From: Hyphomicrobiaceae bacterium
Lineage (GTDB): Bacteria; Pseudomonadota; Alphaproteobacteria; Rhizobiales; Hyphomicrobiaceae
Direction of reading: 5' to 3'
Length of the DNA stretch: 58,775 bases
Assembly (NCBI GenBank): GCA_025359185.1
Contig: JANYHF010000123.1
Coordinates: 1-58,775 of the forward strand
Shown piece by piece: positions 57,730-58,775 of this stretch; position 1 is the first letter of the stretch; each line of letters opens with the position of its first letter. The notes under the pieces were generated by a model. That model was given only the letters and a program-made list of their open reading frames with translations. It ran no database searches and was not told where the DNA came from. The translations under genes were made by a program, and so were the position numbers.

Positions 57730-58581
57730 ATGCGACTTGGATTGGCCACCGCCGCGTTTTGTGTTTGCGTCAGCGCTGCGGGGCAAGCGCAGGCCTGGAG
57801 CGGCGCTGGGCCCTGGTCTGAGGGCCCGAGTTCGCGCGCGCGGCTGCTTGCATCCTCCGATGTGGGCGCCGATGGCAGCTCGAGGCTTACGGCGGCGGTG
57901 CAAATCGAAATCAAATCCGGTTGGTATACCTATTGGCGCAGTCCCGGCGATGCCGGTGGCGTGCCGCCGTTGCTGGATTTCAAGAAATCAGGCAACCTCG
58001 CATCATCGGCAGTGATGTTTCCGGCGCCCGCTCGCCTGCATCATGCCGAGGGTGACACCATCGGCTACACGCGCCGCCTGACCATTCCTGTCGCACTGAC
58101 AGCGACAGACGCAGCTAAGCCGTTGGCCCTGGCGCTGCTGATCAACTATGGCGTTTGTAAAAACATTTGTGTGCCTGAGGAGCGCGAGCTGACGGTGACG
58201 CTCGATCCGTCGGCAGCGGCCGATCCCCAGGCAGGTGAGATTGTCCGTCGAGCGCTGGACGAAGTCCCCGCCGATGCCAGCAAAAACACCAAGGCCCCGC
58301 AGATCACCGCTTTGAGTTTGGCGACCGTCGAAGGCAAGCCGTCGCTGCTGATTGAAGCGCAATTTCCAGCTGGGGCAACGGCGACCGACCTCTTCATCGA
58401 GGCCATCGACAGCAGCTACGTGCCGCTTCCGGTGGCACTGGCTGACAGTGGCGACGGCCATGTGCGCTTCCGCCTTGATCTCAGCAAATCGGACGATCTC
58501 AAAGCGCCCTCGGGCAAACAGCTGCGGCTGACTCTCGTCAGCGATGTGGGGGCGTCGGAGAGCCTTCGAACGGTGCCGTAA
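57730..58581 (+). CDS. exported protein with DsbD N-terminal-like domain
   Basis: 283 residues with a signal peptide (about 1-22, ending AQA). The domain resembles the periplasmic alpha domain of DsbD: WYTYWRSPGDAGG and a C-x3-C pair in YGVCKNICVPEE, the positions of the redox pair. The transmembrane and thioredoxin-like domains of full DsbD are absent, as in other short alphaproteobacterial homologues. It probably takes part in periplasmic thiol exchange. ATG 57730 has AAGGA about ten bases upstream; ATG 57712 is an alternative. It lies 138 bp from divergent yqgE. Confidence 0.85.
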   Translation: MRLGLATAAFCVCVSAAGQAQAWSGAGPWSEGPSSRARLLASSDVGADGSSRLTAAVQIEIKSGWYTYWRSPGDAGGVPPLLDFKKSGNLASSAVMFPAPARLHHAEGDTIGYTRRLTIPVALTATDAAKPLALALLINYGVCKNICVPEERELTVTLDPSAAADPQAGEIVRRALDEVPADASKNTKAPQITALSLATVEGKPSLLIEAQFPAGATATDLFIEAIDSSYVPLPVALADSGDGHVRFRLDLSKSDDLKAPSGKQLRLTLVSDVGASESLRTVP

Positions 58582-58674
58582 TTGATGGGACCGTCACGAA
58601 CCCTGCACTGCACATTCGCCCTACGCTAGGGCCCGTCGTCAGTTATGGTTTTGACCTCACCGCTTCGCGGCGTG

Positions 58675-58759
58675 GCGATTTTGGCCGATGAGTGCGTTGC
58701 TCTTCCTAGCAAGCCATTTGGCTTGCGTCGTCGAGCGCCTGCTCCTCGGCCAAAATCGC
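58675..58759. repeat. nested inverted repeat
   Basis: Arms of 18 bp with one mismatch (58675-58692 and 58742-58759) enclose a second perfect hairpin, GCAAGCC-ATTT-GGCTTGC, at 58709-58726. No T run follows, so it is not a simple terminator. It may be a REP-like element, a recombination site, or part of a structured RNA running past the window. I found no second copy in this window. Confidence 0.75.
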
Positions 58760-58775
58760 TCACGTCCAGCCCGAA

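Overview
The window is a dense, high-GC bacterial chromosome segment with about 57 protein genes and one tRNA. It reads as an alphaproteobacterium, most likely Hyphomicrobiales. The reasons are the cckA-recA-alaS neighbourhood with an alphaproteobacterial SOS box (GAAC-N7-GAAC) before recA, a fused ispDF followed by dusB-ntrB-ntrC, ppiD-trpE divergent from tpiA, a DUF1476 gene beside purC, a bolA-grxD pair and a TIGR01459-type HAD protein. Genus cannot be read from the sequence alone. There is no rRNA, CRISPR array, prophage or recognisable insertion sequence.

Left part (1-20 kb): a Gfo/Idh/MocA oxidoreductase follows purC. DUF1476, a TonB_C-like lipoprotein, a class-III aminotransferase and glyS come next; glyQ is not adjacent. 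On the other strand are class II DAHP synthase, a BrnT-type toxin-antitoxin pair and nadE, whose start codon overlaps the antitoxin stop. Then follow lipB, a TolC-family protein, a large unrecognised membrane protein, a 58-residue membrane protein coupled to a PCu(A)C copper chaperone, 3-hydroxybutyrate dehydrogenase, a secreted alpha/beta-hydrolase-like protein, tRNA-Ala(GGC) and a TerC protein.

Middle (20-36 kb): a FliO-like protein, CckA, RecA and AlaS form a cell-cycle, repair and translation block. From 35.9 to 29.1 kb seven genes, all on the minus strand, are closely spaced: an OmpR-type regulator, its histidine kinase, a COG4705 membrane protein with a fourfold internal motif, a small exported protein, an ABC ATPase, two ABC-2 permeases and an exported protein with thrombospondin type-3 calcium repeats. 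This is the best candidate for an undescribed system: a self-regulated membrane/export unit of unknown substrate.

36-46 kb: a coupled aldolase/FGGY-kinase/HAD operon in which the kinase is cut by an in-frame amber codon; a double-domain PqiA protein; grxD-bolA; a 67-residue protein coupled to an ACT protein; sixA-trpE-ppiD.

46-58.8 kb: tpiA, a small exported protein, and a luxR-luxI quorum-sensing pair in a low-GC gap with a lux-box-like dyad. After these come a YpfJ-type zinc peptidase, an A-type Fe-S carrier, cinA, a MarR regulator, ispDF, dusB-ntrB-ntrC, yqgE and a DsbD N-domain-like protein. The window ends in a nested inverted repeat.
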